DNA from: Hanleya hanleyi
Lineage: Eukaryota; Mollusca; Polyplacophora; Lepidopleurida; Hanleyidae
Assembly: GCA_036873755.1 (NCBI GenBank)
Contig: JAVTVY010020452.1
Span: 1-64,000 of the forward strand
Direction of reading: 5' to 3'
DNA: 64,000 nucleotides
Numbering within the stretch: position 1 is the stretch's first letter; each line of letters opens with the position of its first letter. This document shows, piece by piece, positions 33,000-45,116 of this stretch. A program made the translations under genes and the position numbers. The notes under the pieces are model-generated. The model searched no databases, was not told the origin of the DNA, and saw nothing but the letters and a program-made list of their open reading frames with translations.

Positions 33000-33594
33000 A
33001 GGGTCTGAAATCGCTATATGGGATTTGGTGAGGGTCATCAGCTGAATTAACAGCTTTTAAAACCGTGGGAAAGTTATCACTTCCACAAAGGTCATCATGA
33101 ACAGACCAAGTAATATTTTCGAGTATAGGAAGGTCTCAAAGTGAGATATCTAATGCTGAATAGGTTCCATGAGCTGAGGACAAATGTGTATTAGAACCAT
33201 CATTGAAAATACACAAAGAATTATTTGATATAAAATCTTATAGAATTTCTCCTTTACAGTTCTCTTCATTATCCCAAAAGTTACTACGGTCGTTAAAATC
33301 ACTAAGACGGAGACCTCCAGAAGAAGATATGTACGCCGTACATAATGTGAATACATAATTCAAAGTAACATGAACTGCATCAGCTTGTAATTCCGTCTTT
33401 AAATTAATAGGACTAGTATATAAAACACCCATTTTAACAAGTATCGAGGAGCCGCCTGTAGCCTTTCCATTCTCTTGCAAAGTATAGGTAAGATAAGGTA
33501 TATATTGTCGTAATTCAAATTTATTTTCATCTCCTTCTTTGAGAAAACTTTCATTCAAACAGAGAGCTGAAGATTTATAATCCTGAGTTAACAA
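33000..33594 (-). pseudogene. LINE ORF2 apurinic-type endonuclease domain
   Basis: Minus-strand motifs ALCLNESFLKEGD, GGSSILVKMGVLY, AVHVTLNYVFTLCTAYI and the later HDDLCGSDNFPTVLK correspond, in order, to the EEP endonuclease of LINEs that nicks the target site. The first 118 codons are uninterrupted (33594-33238); the rest needs frame changes and passes at least one stop. Confidence 0.75.
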
Positions 33595-34215
33595 CTGAAG
33601 CTCATTTAAATTCGACCGAACTCCTCTGCAGTTCTATCGAAGTAGGGTCGGAGACAGCCATTTTTAGTCTATAAAACGAAATAACACACAAGACGACACA
33701 GACAAGGGAATAGAGTGTCAACTTAACCATTATGGACGTTTAATTAAAGGTCTTCTCTGGCTTTTCTGATCATTTTTGTGCTCTTCTCGCAACTGATACT
33801 CTCAATTTCTTGTTGACTCTTCCGCTCACATTTCCTTTTCGACCTCTGTCTTAAGGAAGTCTTGGGCCACATGACTTCACAGCATAGTCTCCCGGTTAAC
33901 CTATTCTAAAGCACATGCACAGATGTAGAACTAATATCTTAATCTTCACCTCCTTTTCCATCTAAGGGTAGCCCATTTCAAACATTATATTTGATGAGCT
34001 CAGTGTCCACATCAGCATCTGGGGTGAAGTTCAAGTTACCACCAGAATGCACAGGAGTATGTTCACTACGACTGTCGTTTACATCGAGTATAGTAGTATC
34101 TTTGATGAGAATTTGATTTTCGATGACAACACTGTCGTTCTCTACTTTGGACAGAGAATCACAAGTTTAAACTGTTTTGTGAACTACAATTTCTACAGAC
34201 CCATTTTCTTTACTC

Positions 34216-35044
34216 CTAATCATGTACCAAATTCTCCTGACTTTCATTTATTTTATTCCTCTTGGTGGGTGGACCAGGAATATCAATGGAATTATCTTCC
34301 TCGGCAGATAGAACTGAAAATCTGTTTGAACTCTTGGGTGCATTTTCCGTTTGCTCCATGGTCTTTTTGTTTTTCCTTTGACTAGAATCCCCCTTGGAGG
34401 TCTTACCATCCGGACGTACATTTGACCAAATGTTATCACCAAAACTGTTAGGCTGCTCGACTGGCTGTGCGTTCATTCTGACAGATTTCTCCACAACGGC
34501 GGACTTCTCCGTAGTGGGAGACCTCTTCTATGTATTGGATTGAATACCGATTTCATATTGTGGACCAGTCTGGTTATTTCTGTCTGTCGGACCTTTTGTT
34601 TCTTCAGGGGTCTTACATTCCCGTTGCATGTGTCCTGCCTGATCACACCTCAGGCATTTACTCTTAATGGACAATCCCAATACATGTGATATTCTTCTCC
34701 GCAGGTTAGCAGGGCTTAACCTGACCTTTATACCAAACAGGACGTCTACAGTCTCCCAGCATAATTGTACAGGGAAGAGTGGTTTTGATGCCAGACATCC
34801 ACACCTTGCTAATCCCACTTTTCAAATCTGTGCCAAATGTATAGTACTCGTCAAAAATGTCATGAACTTCGCCATATTTCTCAAATATCCGTATAATGAC
34901 GATGTGTGGCATCTCGACAGGGCATTTGATATTGACAAGTAATTTCGTGGGTTCAATCTCCTCAATGTGATCACACTGATCTTGAAAATCCAACATACCG
35001 TTTGAGAGAAGGATATTTTTGGCCTGTTCATTTCGTAGTTTCAC
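34216..35044 (-). pseudogene. LINE ORF1 with CCHC zinc knuckle, frameshifted
   Basis: Two overlapping minus-strand frames (35044-34706 and 34818-34528) carry one protein: an RRM-like or cap-like N-terminal region (IEPTKLLVNIKCPVEMP, IIRIFEKYGEVHDIF) and then CLRCDQAGHMQREC (C-x2-C-x4-H-x4-C). A further frame (34494-34216) holds an Asn/Lys/Ser-rich tail. ORF1 proteins bind LINE RNA. Frameshift near 34710-34800 and stop near 34528 make it non-functional. Confidence 0.7.
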
Positions 35045-35110
35045 AATTCAGAGATCCTTTGTCACCTACACTAGCACATGAAGGATTTTCGTCCCTGACC
35101 CGACAGACTC

Positions 35111-36566
35111 TTCTAAAGTACGATAAATATCAATCGGCTTAGCAGCATTCAGTCCTAAACGTTTTAGGCCCAGTGGCCTCTCAAACAGTTTGCCATAGCA
35201 CTAGAGAAAAACAAAATATTATAGACTCCCACCTAGTGAGCCTCACAACAAAGCCCCCACCCAGGGAGCTTCAGGAAACATTAATTCGGAAAAAAAACAA
35301 TTGTAAACAGTTTTACTAATAACCCGCGTTAAATATTAACACAATGTCACAGTAGTGACTTAAATTCCCCGTATTGCAACGTTCCATTTAAAGCAGCGCC
35401 ATCTATCTACACAAAGAAAATGGCTATCCTGGTCAACCTTGCCGGGATGACAGAGACAAAAAATATGCCGCGAACAGCGAAAATTTGACGAATAAACTTA
35501 AAATTTCACCATGAGCAGATGCCAAGAACGTCCACGAAATATATTACACACTGGAATACCACCAGCTTTAAAACCCAGAAATACTCAAAATCACGGACAC
35601 CAAATTGCACGCACAAATGACTCAGTCTGATGACTACATCCGGGCAGTCGTGTTATATTTTGTATATTGGAATCACATGATAATATATTCTCATATTTCA
35701 GCGACCTAAGAACTAATGCACTCATTCAAAAAAATATGCATGAAATAACACTTAACGACAGATCTTTCAAATTGGTGGGAAAAAGTAAGTAGTCACATAG
35801 AACTGTGATTTGTCGTAATTACTTATTTTTCTCACCAATTTGAAAACTGTCAGTCAATTTGTTTCAGCCAGTCAATTTGTTTCATCCGCTATGGAATCAC
35901 GTGTCGATATCCGTGTTTGTTTCGGCACTTCGTTTGATCCCGGACATCCCAGGGACCGTCTCGCACGTCGTTCGGTGACTGTCACTTTGAACAGACCTTT
36001 CAAGTAATAGTTGCGCAGAGTACGCATTTCGTGCATATAAGGAGGATGCTGGTCCTAGGAATCTGGTTTTGAAAGCATGTGTGTGGATACTGATAAAGGC
36101 ACGTTAGGTCTTGAGGCGATTGGGAGTTCTCTACTTTCCATATTACAGTTACTCATTGGGATCACCCCAGTTCATGATTGACCTCAGTGTTCAAGACAAC
36201 TGGACATACAGCTTCCTTCAGTTCTACTACATACAACCTCTCACTCTGTCTCTCTCTCTCTGAGAACAACAATATGCAGACATTATTAGATGTGATCATT
36301 CGAAATCCCGTGAGTGTTATTTATTACCGGTTCTCTCTAGAATACGACTCATGTCTCAAATTAGCATGATGCCTTGCCCATATCATTGAGCATTGTTGAC
36401 CGCGTCTATCTTGCTGGAAACCTTTTTTTTGCTAATATTGTCTTATCGAGTATACAGGCGGCAATCGATCTCCATAGCTCTGATGCTGTATAAAATATGT
36501 AATAGTAGCTAACATAACACACAACGGACATACTATAATTGATTAATGAACGACAAATGTACTCAC
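35111..36566. other. Intronic; short inverted repeat at 35763-35850
   Basis: TTTCAAATTGGTGGGAAAAA and its near-complement about 55 bases later (TTTTTCTCACCAATTTGAAA) make an imperfect hairpin. A tandem GTCAATTTGTTTCA pair follows (35852-35884). No gene seen. Confidence 0.5.
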
Positions 36567-36744
36567 TGTGAATACGGCCAGTTGTTCCTGTAGTGTTGTA
36601 AGACTGTTCTGATGTTGTCATTGCTTATTTTAGCAAGTCTTCCATCATTCGCCTTACAGACATTGTTGGCTGTATTCCACGAAGCTCTCTCTGTGTGAAA
36701 TGTGAACAGGGTTTTTCTGATTGTTACCTCTGAAGTCAAGTGAC
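36567..36744 (-). CDS. C-type lectin-like domain, first exon
   Basis: The minus-strand acceptor (CCAATTTCAG) is entered in phase 1 and the donor (TTCACA|GTGAGT) leaves in phase 2. The 178 bp encode the N-terminal CTLD half: an opening strand (TIRKTLFTFHTERASW), the helix with the first conserved Cys (NTANNVCKANDGRLAKI) and a second helix (NIRTVLQHYRNNW). The phase-2 end fits only a phase-2 exon such as 27109-27338, and the join restores the standard spacing from GRLAKI to WIGL. The phase-1 start fits the signal-peptide exon at 49846. The 9.2-kb intron that splits the domain is full of repeats. Confidence 0.8.
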
Positions 36745-38868
36745 CTGAAATTGGAAATTATCCGCTGGTAAAATGGAGATATGGACTCACCCGACATAAG
36801 AAATCACAAAAATACAATAATTATATCAATCTTTGTCTCAGAGTTTCCACCATTTGCCCCCAAACTATCCTTCCCTCCTACAGCACGTTTCGATCACCAT
36901 ATTAGCCACTCGGTTGAAGTTTAGACGCTTATTTTGTGTCAAACTGTGAGGTAGGCTTTTAGACAGCTACAGTAAACAGGGTGATTCCGGATCACTTTTC
37001 AAAACATATATTGTGCACACTCAGAAGACGTGTTGCCTTGTATTCTACGAACATTTCCTTCTTTCCCTCAATGAGCCGTCGTTACAGCTGACCCTCGCAA
37101 AACTCGTTTATTTCCGTCTGATGGGTTCGCAGGTCTATTATTCATGTGAACTTTCCGACCTAATTCTGTTTATAAAGGGCAGATTTAGCGAAGTTTAATA
37201 GCCGGGAGGGGGGGGGGGGGCGACAATCACAGCCCAACAGGCGAGGATGCACACACCGTCTAGTCACCGGAAGCTCAGAGGGCCTAGACCCCCGGAGATG
37301 CTTTCTAAGCGTTTCCCGGAAATAAATATGAACATAATGGGCAAAGCATTCGTCAGTACTATAGGACGATTACAATGTGTTATGTTTTGTGCCATCATAT
37401 TTCCAGCAAAGTGTCCCAAAATGAGAAAATGTGACGAATATGTTTAGTTAGCACATGTTTGACTTTATAGTTTGCTGTAACTGAATGCACTTTCACTGAC
37501 GACATCACAAAAACGTATCACATCCCAACCTGTGAGGGTCCAGGGGCCACCAAGGCCCAGGAAGCTCCGGGCTCCTAGATCGCCAGAGATGCTTTCTAAG
37601 CGTATTCCCGGACATGAATCGGAACATGCAGCACATGTTTGAATTAATACTTGGCCTTAACTGAATGAAATTTAGGTGACGACATCACAAAAACGTAGCT
37701 TGATGTATATTAATGACGTACTCTCATATACGGATACTGAATAATAATCACGCTGGCTAAACGGGCGAATATTCTACCCAAAGAAAGACATTACATCCCG
37801 ATTCTGCCAATTCAATGTTTGGCAGCCGTCAACTCAAACACACACTGTCGCCCCGTGACGTGGCCCGCTCGGAACGGCAGCGTCTGATTACAGGTACATA
37901 TTGAAACTTCAGCGTAAACAGTAATCTATCGCTCACAAACCACATGAATAAATAATGGTCTGTTTAATACACCTATTCTTCTTCCATAATCCGTATTCGT
38001 TTATTTTACATGTATATCATTTTAAGACATTATTTCTATGTGAAATTCCAGGCTTCTTTGATCCTTCCAAGTGCAGGTTTTTTTGTAGGTTTCCTGGCCC
38101 CCACTCTCCATAGATCCGCCCTTGCTTGTGTTGGTGCTGGATGTCGCGCGGTTACGTCTTCCGATGTGCTACACAAGGCGTGACTGAGATAAAGACGCGA
38201 TAAAAGACAACGATGGATACTCAGCCCTAAACAAGACCAGACGCGTTACCCCAAACCGGTCACTGAACTGACGGCCATTTAATACAGAATATGACCCTTT
38301 GAACTTCACGCAATGTACATGTAGGACGTAGCCTACTATCCTGTACTCAGATACACACTCCAATCCCTGTTACAGGCAACGATTTCTGAAAGAACCCGCC
38401 CAGTTCTCAAGGGCGTCGTTATATAGGGAAGTCGTTGGGCGCAGAGGACTCTCTCTCAGTGCCCAACTGCATGTTATTTTCTAATGTTAGACATCACAAT
38501 ACTGGGCTCTCTAAAGCAAGCATAGGAAACGACCCCCTATCAAAATTTCCTGACGACGCCCATGGTTCTTCATTTTTTTATGGACGGCTTTGTGCTCACG
38601 AAGGGTTACAAAGACAAGGAATCATCCACGCGATTTTATAGTACAATGAACAATGACCTACGGTGGCCCATAGGGGACATCAGCTTTTTAAATCAGTTTT
38701 TTACGTTTTTTATTAGTTTTCCTCATTTTCTTGTGTATTTTCTCCATTTTTCGCCTATTTTCTACAAACAGATTCTAGTTTATAACATAATTTCTTTACA
38801 TTTCTGTTATTTCTAGCAACGTTGTCAGAAATATCTGTATTATATATTCACCGAAAACCAAAGAAAAC
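36745..38868. other. Intronic; tandem duplicated segment at 37234-37700
   Basis: Two diverged copies of a segment share AGAGATGCTTTCTAAGCGT-like, CCCGGAxATxAAT, TTAGCACATGTTTGA-like and ACGACATCACAAAAACGTA. They start near 37234 and 37545; the second is shorter. A G-run is at 37207-37220. No coding sequence is supported in the remainder. Confidence 0.5.
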
Positions 38869-38870
38869 TC

Positions 38871-39475
38871 TTGGAAACCTTTACACCGCGGTGGAAACGT
38901 TTACACCGCGGAGAAAACATTTACACCGCGGAGAAAACCTTTACACCGCGGTGGAAACCTTTACACCGCGGTGGAAACCTTTACAACGCGGTGGAAACGT
39001 TTACACCGCGGTGGAAACCTTTACACCGCGGTGGAAACGTTTACACCGCGGTGGAAACCTTTACACCGCGGTGGAAACGTTTACACCGCGGTGGAAACCT
39101 TTACACCGCGGTGGAAACGTTTACACCGCGGAGAAAACCTTAACACCGCGGTGGAAAGCTTTACACCGCGGAGAAAACCTTTACACCGCGGGGAAACCTT
39201 AACACCGCGGTGGAAACCTTTAAACCGCGAAGAAAATACGTTTACACCGCGCGATTTAGGAAACCTTTACACCGCGGTGTGTAAATCACAATTCTTCACC
39301 GCGGTGGAAACGTTTACACCGCGGAGAAAACACCTTTACACCAAAACGGTGGAAAGGTTTACACCGCGGTGGAAACGTTTACACCGCGGTGGAAACGTTT
39401 ACACCGCGGAGAAAACCTTTACACCGCGGTGGAAAGCTTTACACCGCGGAGAAAACCTTTACACCGCGGGGAAAT
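38871..39475 (+). repeat. CCGCGG palindromic minisatellite, left array
   Basis: About thirty units of 20 bp, typically CCTTTACACCGCGGTGGAAA, with variants CGTTTACA, GAGAAAA and GGGAAA. The core CACCGCGGTG is a perfect palindrome (SacII site). Because 20 is not a multiple of 3, all three forward frames read the same roughly 20-residue peptide in turn, which explains several long open frames that should not be taken as genes. A matching inverted array is at 45117-45392. Confidence 0.9.
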
Positions 39476-39480
39476 CGTAT

Positions 39481-42400
39481 TTGCCCTAAATACTTGTAAA
39501 ATGACAAAATATGCATTATATTTACCTGTAGAAAACCAATTTTGCTCCAATCTTGCCAAAATTTAGCACACTAGTTCTAAATTGGGTGTACGTCATTCAC
39601 ATTTAAAGGTTTTGCCGAATTAGTTTCGGAGTTATGGCCCTTGAAATATCGATTTTTGATCAACTTTTAAATTAAGAAAAATCATACAAAAACTATAAAG
39701 AATTTCCGAGAAATTTTACGGTGAAAATGTTTGTATTCCTTGATACTATTTTTGGCATATTTTTATATATCGTTATCTAAAAGTTCGATTTTCGACATCT
39801 CCCGTCAAGGCGACCTATGGTTTTATGGAACGATAGGCGTACTACGTCTGTATTTCGTGCATAAGATCTACAAAACCTGGAAACCTCCGGTATTTTGGCT
39901 TGTGTTCGTTAGTACGAGATCATGGCTGCTGGAAATGGGTCACTAGGGCCCTGGCAACAAAAAATTAACGGATATACACTCGAAAATTCCATATACACTT
40001 TTCAATGAAAAGGACGCATGCAGATGTGTAAATTGTTTTCGAGAAACCGTGAACATCGAGGCCATTCTAAAGTATTACCGAGGTCGCTAATCACGAAACT
40101 GTGGTTAGAATTGACCTTCACCTCGACCTTGATCTCGAAATGGAGTATCGAACATTTAGGTATGACTTTGACCTTGTCTGAAGGTCACAGGATATAGGCG
40201 AACGACCTTGACCTTTTGATATGTGATGACTCCGTGACCTGTGCGTTGACCTATGACCTAAAACTTGACCTCTGATCCCAGGTCAAAATTTGCGATAGTG
40301 CATTTTGATGGTGCCGTTGCATTTCTTACCGCCAGGTCGGAGGTCAAGGTCGTGGTCATAGGTTAACGCATAGATCACGGGATCATCAGGTACCAAAAGG
40401 TCAAGGTCGTCCGCCTATATCTTTGACCTTCCGATGAGATTCACGGGATTTCATCAGGTATGGCCAAAAGGTCAAGGTCGTCCGCCTCGGAGGTCAAGGT
40501 CGTGGTCATAGGTTAACGCATAGATCACGGGATCATCAGGTACCAAAAGGTCAAGGTCGTCCGCCTATATCTTCTGACCTTCCGACAAGGTGAGATTCAT
40601 ACCTAAATGTTTGATACTCGATTTCGAGGTTAAGGTCTAGGTCATGGTCAGTTCTGACCGCGAATTCGTGATCACTGACCCAGATAATACTTATATACCT
40701 ATTTTCAAGTCAATCGGTGAAGGTGTAATTTTGACCTTCAGAAACGCCTTTGGCGAAAATTTTGGTCGAAACTGAAATTTCGAGAATTTGATCCAAACTT
40801 CGTTCCAAAGTATTATCGCGGTCACTGATCATGAATCCGCCGTCAGAATTGACCTGGACCTCGACCTTGACATCGAAATCGAGGTATGACTTTCACCTTG
40901 TCGGAATGTCACAAGATATAGGCGGACGACCTTGTCCTTTTGATACGTGATGAACTCATGACATGTGCATTGATTCATGACCTCGACCTTGACCTCCGAC
41001 CTCGGGTTAAAAAATGCAATAGTACCATCAAAATGCACTATCGTAAATTTTTACCTGGAGTCAGATGTGAAGGTAGAGGTCATAGGTCAACGCACAGGTC
41101 ACGGAGCCATCACATATCAAACGATCAAGGTCGTCTACGTATATCTTGTGACTTTCCGACAGGGTCAGTCATACCCAAATGTTCGATACTCCATTTCGAG
41201 GTCAAGGTCAATTCCGACCTCGGATTCGTGATCACTGACCCAGATAATACTTATATATCGATTTTCAAATCAATCGGTAAAGGTGTAGTTTTGACCTCCA
41301 GAAACGCCAACCCCCTTGGCAAAAATTTTGATCCAAACTTCGTTCCAAAGTATTATCGCGGTCACTGATCATGAATCCGCCGTCAGAATTGACCTTGAAC
41401 TCGACCTTGACCTCGAAATCGAGTATTGAACATTTAGGTATGATTTTCACCTTGTCGGAATGTCACAATATATAGGCAGACGACCTTGATCTTTGGATCT
41501 GTGATGACCCCGTGACCTGTGCGCTGACCTATGAACTCGTCCTTGACCTGTGACCTCAGGTCAAAATTTGCCGGAGGTCGGAGGTCAAGGTCCAGAGCAT
41601 CGGTCAACGCACATGTCAAGGGGTTATCACGTATCAAAAGCTCAAGGTCGTCCTCCTATATCTTCTGACCTTCCGACAAGGTGAAAGTCATACCCAAATG
41701 TTCGATAATGTTCGATAATGTTCGATACTCGATTTCGAGATCAGGGTCAATTTCGACCTCGGATTCGTGGTCAGAAAATAGTTATATACCAAATCTCAAA
41801 GTCAGTCGGTGAAGGTGCAAGTTTGACCTCTAGAGGCGAAAATTTTGGTCGAAACTGAAGTTTCAGGGATTTGATACAAACTTCGTTCTAAAGTATTATC
41901 GGGGTCACTGATCACGAATCCGCGGTCAGAATTGACCTTGACCTCGATCTTGACCTCAAAATGGGGTATTGTACATTTAGGTATGGCAGGTACAATAAAA
42001 GCGTACCTGAGATACAACACTTATCACGAATCGTTAGATTCTTGGTATGTGCTTTAGACCTGTGACCTGTGCGTTGACCTATGACCTCTACCTACACATC
42101 TGACTCCAGGTAAAAAATTACGATAGTGCATTTTGATGGTACTATCGCATTTTTTAACCCGAGGTCGGAGGTCAAGGTCGAGGTCATGAATCAATGCACA
42201 GGTCATGAGTTCATCACGTATCAAAAGGTCAAGGTCGTCCGCCTATATCTTGTGACATTCCGACAAGGTGAAACTCATACCTAAATGTTCCATACTCGAT
42301 TTCGAGGTCAAGGTCGAGGTCAAGGTCAATTCTGACGGCGGATTCATGATCAGTGACCGCGATAATACTTTGGAACGAAGTTTGGATCAAATTCTCGAAA

Positions 42401-43693
42401 TTTCAGTTTCGACCAAAATTTTCGCCAAAGGCGTTTCTGAAGGTCAAAATTACACCTTCACCGATTGACTTGAAAATCAGTATATAAGTATTATCTGGGT
42501 CAGTCATCACGAATTCGCGGTCAGAATTGACCATGACCTCGACCTTAACTCGAAATCGAGTATCAAACATTTAGGTATGAATTCCACCTTGTCGGAAGGT
42601 CAGAAGATATAGGCGGACGACCTTGACCTTTTGGTACCTGATGACCCCGTGACCTATGCGCTAACCTATGACCACGACCTTGACCTCCGACCTGGCGGTA
42701 AGAAATGCAATAGCACCATCAAAATGCACTATCGCAAATTTTGACCTGGGGTCAGAGGTCAAGTTTTAGGACATAGGTCAACGCACAGGTCAAGGAGTCA
42801 TCACAGATCAAAAGGTCAAGGTCGTTCGCCTATATCCTGTGACCTTCAGACAAGGTCAAAGTCATACCTAAATGTTCGATACTCCATTTCGAGATCAAGG
42901 TCGAGGTGAAGGTCAATTCTAACCACAGTTTCGTGATTAGCGACCTCGGTAATACTTTAGAATGGCCTCGATGTTCACGGTTTCTCGAAAACAATTTGCA
43001 CATCTGCATGCGTCCTTTTCATTGAAAAGTGTATATGGAATTTTCGAGTGTATATCCGTTAATTGTTTGTTTCCAGGGCCCTAGTGACCCAATTTCAGCA
43101 GCCAGGATCTTGTCCTAACGAACACAAGGCAAAATATCGGAGGTTTCCAGGTTTTGTAGATCTTATGCACGAAATACAGACGTAGTACGCTTATCGTTCC
43201 ATAAAACCATAGGTCGCCTTGACGGGAGATGTCGAAAATCGAACTTTTAGATAACGATATATAAAAATATGCCAAAAATAGTATCAAGGAATACAAACAT
43301 TTTCACCGTAAAATTTCTCGGAAATTCTTTATAGTTTTTGTATGATTTTTCTTAATTTAAAAGTTGGTCAAAAATCGATTTTTCAAGGGCCATAACTCCG
43401 AAACTAATTCGAATTTTGCAAAACGGTTTTCAGATTTGTAATCAGCATCCGCGAAAGTCCTTCGTATCCAAGATTGGTGGAATTCCTCCAAAAACTGCGA
43501 AATTGAACTCTTGGATATAGGTGAATGCATTTCTGTCATAGATAAAAATTTAGTTCGGCAAACCTTTAAATATGAATGACGTACACCCAATTTAGAACTA
43601 GTGTGCTAAATTTTGGCAAGATTGGAGCAAAATTGGTTTTTCTACAGGTAAATATAATGCATATTTTGTCATTTTACATGTATTTAGGGCAAA
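39481..43693. mobile_element. Large fold-back element with GGTCA-rich arms
   Basis: The arm from 39481 (TTGCCCTAAATACxTGTAAA) to about 41100 is repeated in reverse complement from 43693 down to about 42060, giving inverted arms of about 1.6 kb around an internal region that has further partial copies. Landmarks in both arms include TCCATATACACTTTTCAATG and GACGCATGCAGATGTGxAAA. The left arm lacks about 145 bases present at 43415-43560. The interior is dominated by GACCTTGACCTC/GAGGTCAAGGTC motifs. No transposase frame is visible; the open frames in it are repeat by-products. Confidence 0.85.
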
Positions 43694-43699
43694 TAGCTT

Positions 43700-45115
43700 A
43701 TCAGAAACTTTGAATAGAAATATTCGAAGAAGGCTAGGGTTATTTTGCCTCCAATGCATGTATTTTGAAGGGAAAAAGGGTAGATAGATGAAGAAAGATT
43801 TTGAATAGAAATATTCCAAGAAGGTAACCTTTTTTGTACTCCTGATTCTACCCTAACAGAATGATAATATTCTGAAATTTGGGGAAAATTCTTTGGCTAT
43901 TAAGACCAGCAGAGCGAATAAGAAAAGACCAAATTGTAGGACTAAAAATATGATTAAGGATTAAGATTTGATATTATGGATTAAAAATTAATCAGCGATA
44001 CGGATTTGATATTTTTGGAACATCATGATGTCTTGCCGGCATCATTGAAAACTGTTGACCGTTTCTCTCTTGCAGGAAACAAGCCTATGTTTATGTATAC
44101 TATAATTGTCTGTTTGAATTTGGTACTAATACTGTTATATGGAATATGGAATAGGTCTTTGGATTATGGACGCGGATATTCTCTAATGGACGACGGCTGA
44201 ATTATGAATGACGGATCAGACACTTGTAATTCTATATATGTATTTTCAAGGGGAAAAAGGGTAGATAGATGAGCAAAGACTTTGAATATAAATATTCCAA
44301 GAAGGCTAACCATTTTATACTTCTGATTCTACCCTAACAGAATGATTATATTCTGTAATTTGGGGAAAATTGGTTGGATATTAAGACCAGTAGAGCTAAA
44401 AAGAAAAGGCCAAAGTGTAGGAGTAATTTTCATCGTTTTTGGTGTTTTTCGATTCACAATTGGCCAAAACATGGATTTCTGTTGAGAAAAACGATGTACT
44501 TGTTGTACTTTCTGAAAAAATCTTTGAGTCAGGCATAAAATTTGCAGTCGACGACAACAAAAATTGATATACCCTAGCTTAGAGATAGGAAGGCGGTGCT
44601 CCAGATTCATACCTAAATGAACCCTAATAACCCTAACGCATGTGCTCTTTGTGAGAAAAGGAGGATTTATCTATTACGGATGCACTGTACACACAAAATG
44701 TGTGTGCATTGTATCCGACAGTATATTATGGGCGCGGTCCTTCGATTTAGGTCATTGGCGGATGCAACAAAGAGGGCTGGATGCTGTTTGTGCTGGCCCA
44801 GCTACAGGAAGTGGCTGGACCTGCACCCATACAGCATCTAGCCCCCTTTGCTCATCCTGCCAATAATGCAATGTAATTACTGTAATTCTATAATTATGTG
44901 TTCACCATCTGTTTCTTTATACATAATTTATATTTAATTTATTTCAATTATTACAATTTTGTAAATATAATAATTGGCTTTCTTGCAAAAACATATAAAA
45001 AATAAAACAGGAAAGTCTTCTGATTTAATTATTAATATTTTAATATGCATGTTTTAATGATTAGTAATTTATATTTAATTCATTTCAATTATTAAAATTT
45101 TGTAAATATGGCTAA
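43700..45115. other. Insert between fold-back arm and right array; direct duplicate
   Basis: Two direct copies of about 180 bp (43745-43925 and 44238-44425) share AAAAAGGGTAGATAGATGA, ATATTCCAAGAAGG, TTCTACCCTAACAGAATGAT and TTAAGACCAG. Apart from the RING-type ORF at 44617-44841 no gene is seen. The left side of the fold-back has no counterpart. Confidence 0.6.
44617..44841 (+). CDS. Small RING-type zinc-finger ORF (74 residues)
   Basis: ATG to TAG gives a 74-residue protein that is almost entirely one RING-HC-like motif: C-x2-C (CALC), 11 residues, C-x-H-x2-C-x2-C (CTHKMCVHC), 23 residues, C-x2-C (CCLC). The eight ligands have RING spacing. RING domains recruit E2 enzymes in ubiquitin transfer. 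No partner domain, signal or transmembrane segment is present. An AATAAA lies about 160 bases downstream (45001). It could be a short gene, a terminal exon, or a captured exon carried by the repeat. There is no proline after the seventh ligand pair, unlike many E3s. Coding status is not certain. Confidence 0.45.
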   Translation: MNPNNPNACALCEKRRIYLLRMHCTHKMCVHCIRQYIMGAVLRFRSLADATKRAGCCLCWPSYRKWLDLHPYSI

Positions 45116-45116
45116 G

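Larger units (their letters stand above)
32495..35110 (-). mobile_element. LINE fragment A: ORF1, endonuclease and 3' end, RT deleted
   Basis: On the minus strand ORF1 remnants lie at about 35044-34216, ORF2 endonuclease at about 33600-33000 and an ORF2 C-terminus plus 3' tail at 32935-32495. The endonuclease runs almost directly into the C-terminal CHEDLTVKHI region, so the RT has been deleted. Fragment B starts about 30 bases beyond the 3' tail in the same orientation, so these are two copies inserted head to tail or a rearranged pair. Confidence 0.8.

Noticed and set aside
38871..39475. CRISPR-like array
   Set aside because: Units are contiguous without unique spacers, in eukaryotic DNA; it is a minisatellite.
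38822..39489. Long overlapping open frames encoding FTPRWKPLHRGG-type repeats
   Set aside because: All three frames give the same peptide because the DNA repeat is 20 bp. This is a minisatellite artefact, not a structural protein.
40940..42468. Several open frames in the GGTCA-rich fold-back
   Set aside because: They repeat the same residues in inverted and direct copies, following the DNA repeat; no domain.
44642..44866. Second 74-codon frame overlapping the RING-type ORF
   Set aside because: The alternative frame has cysteines but no RING spacing; the frame at 44617-44841 fits all eight ligands.
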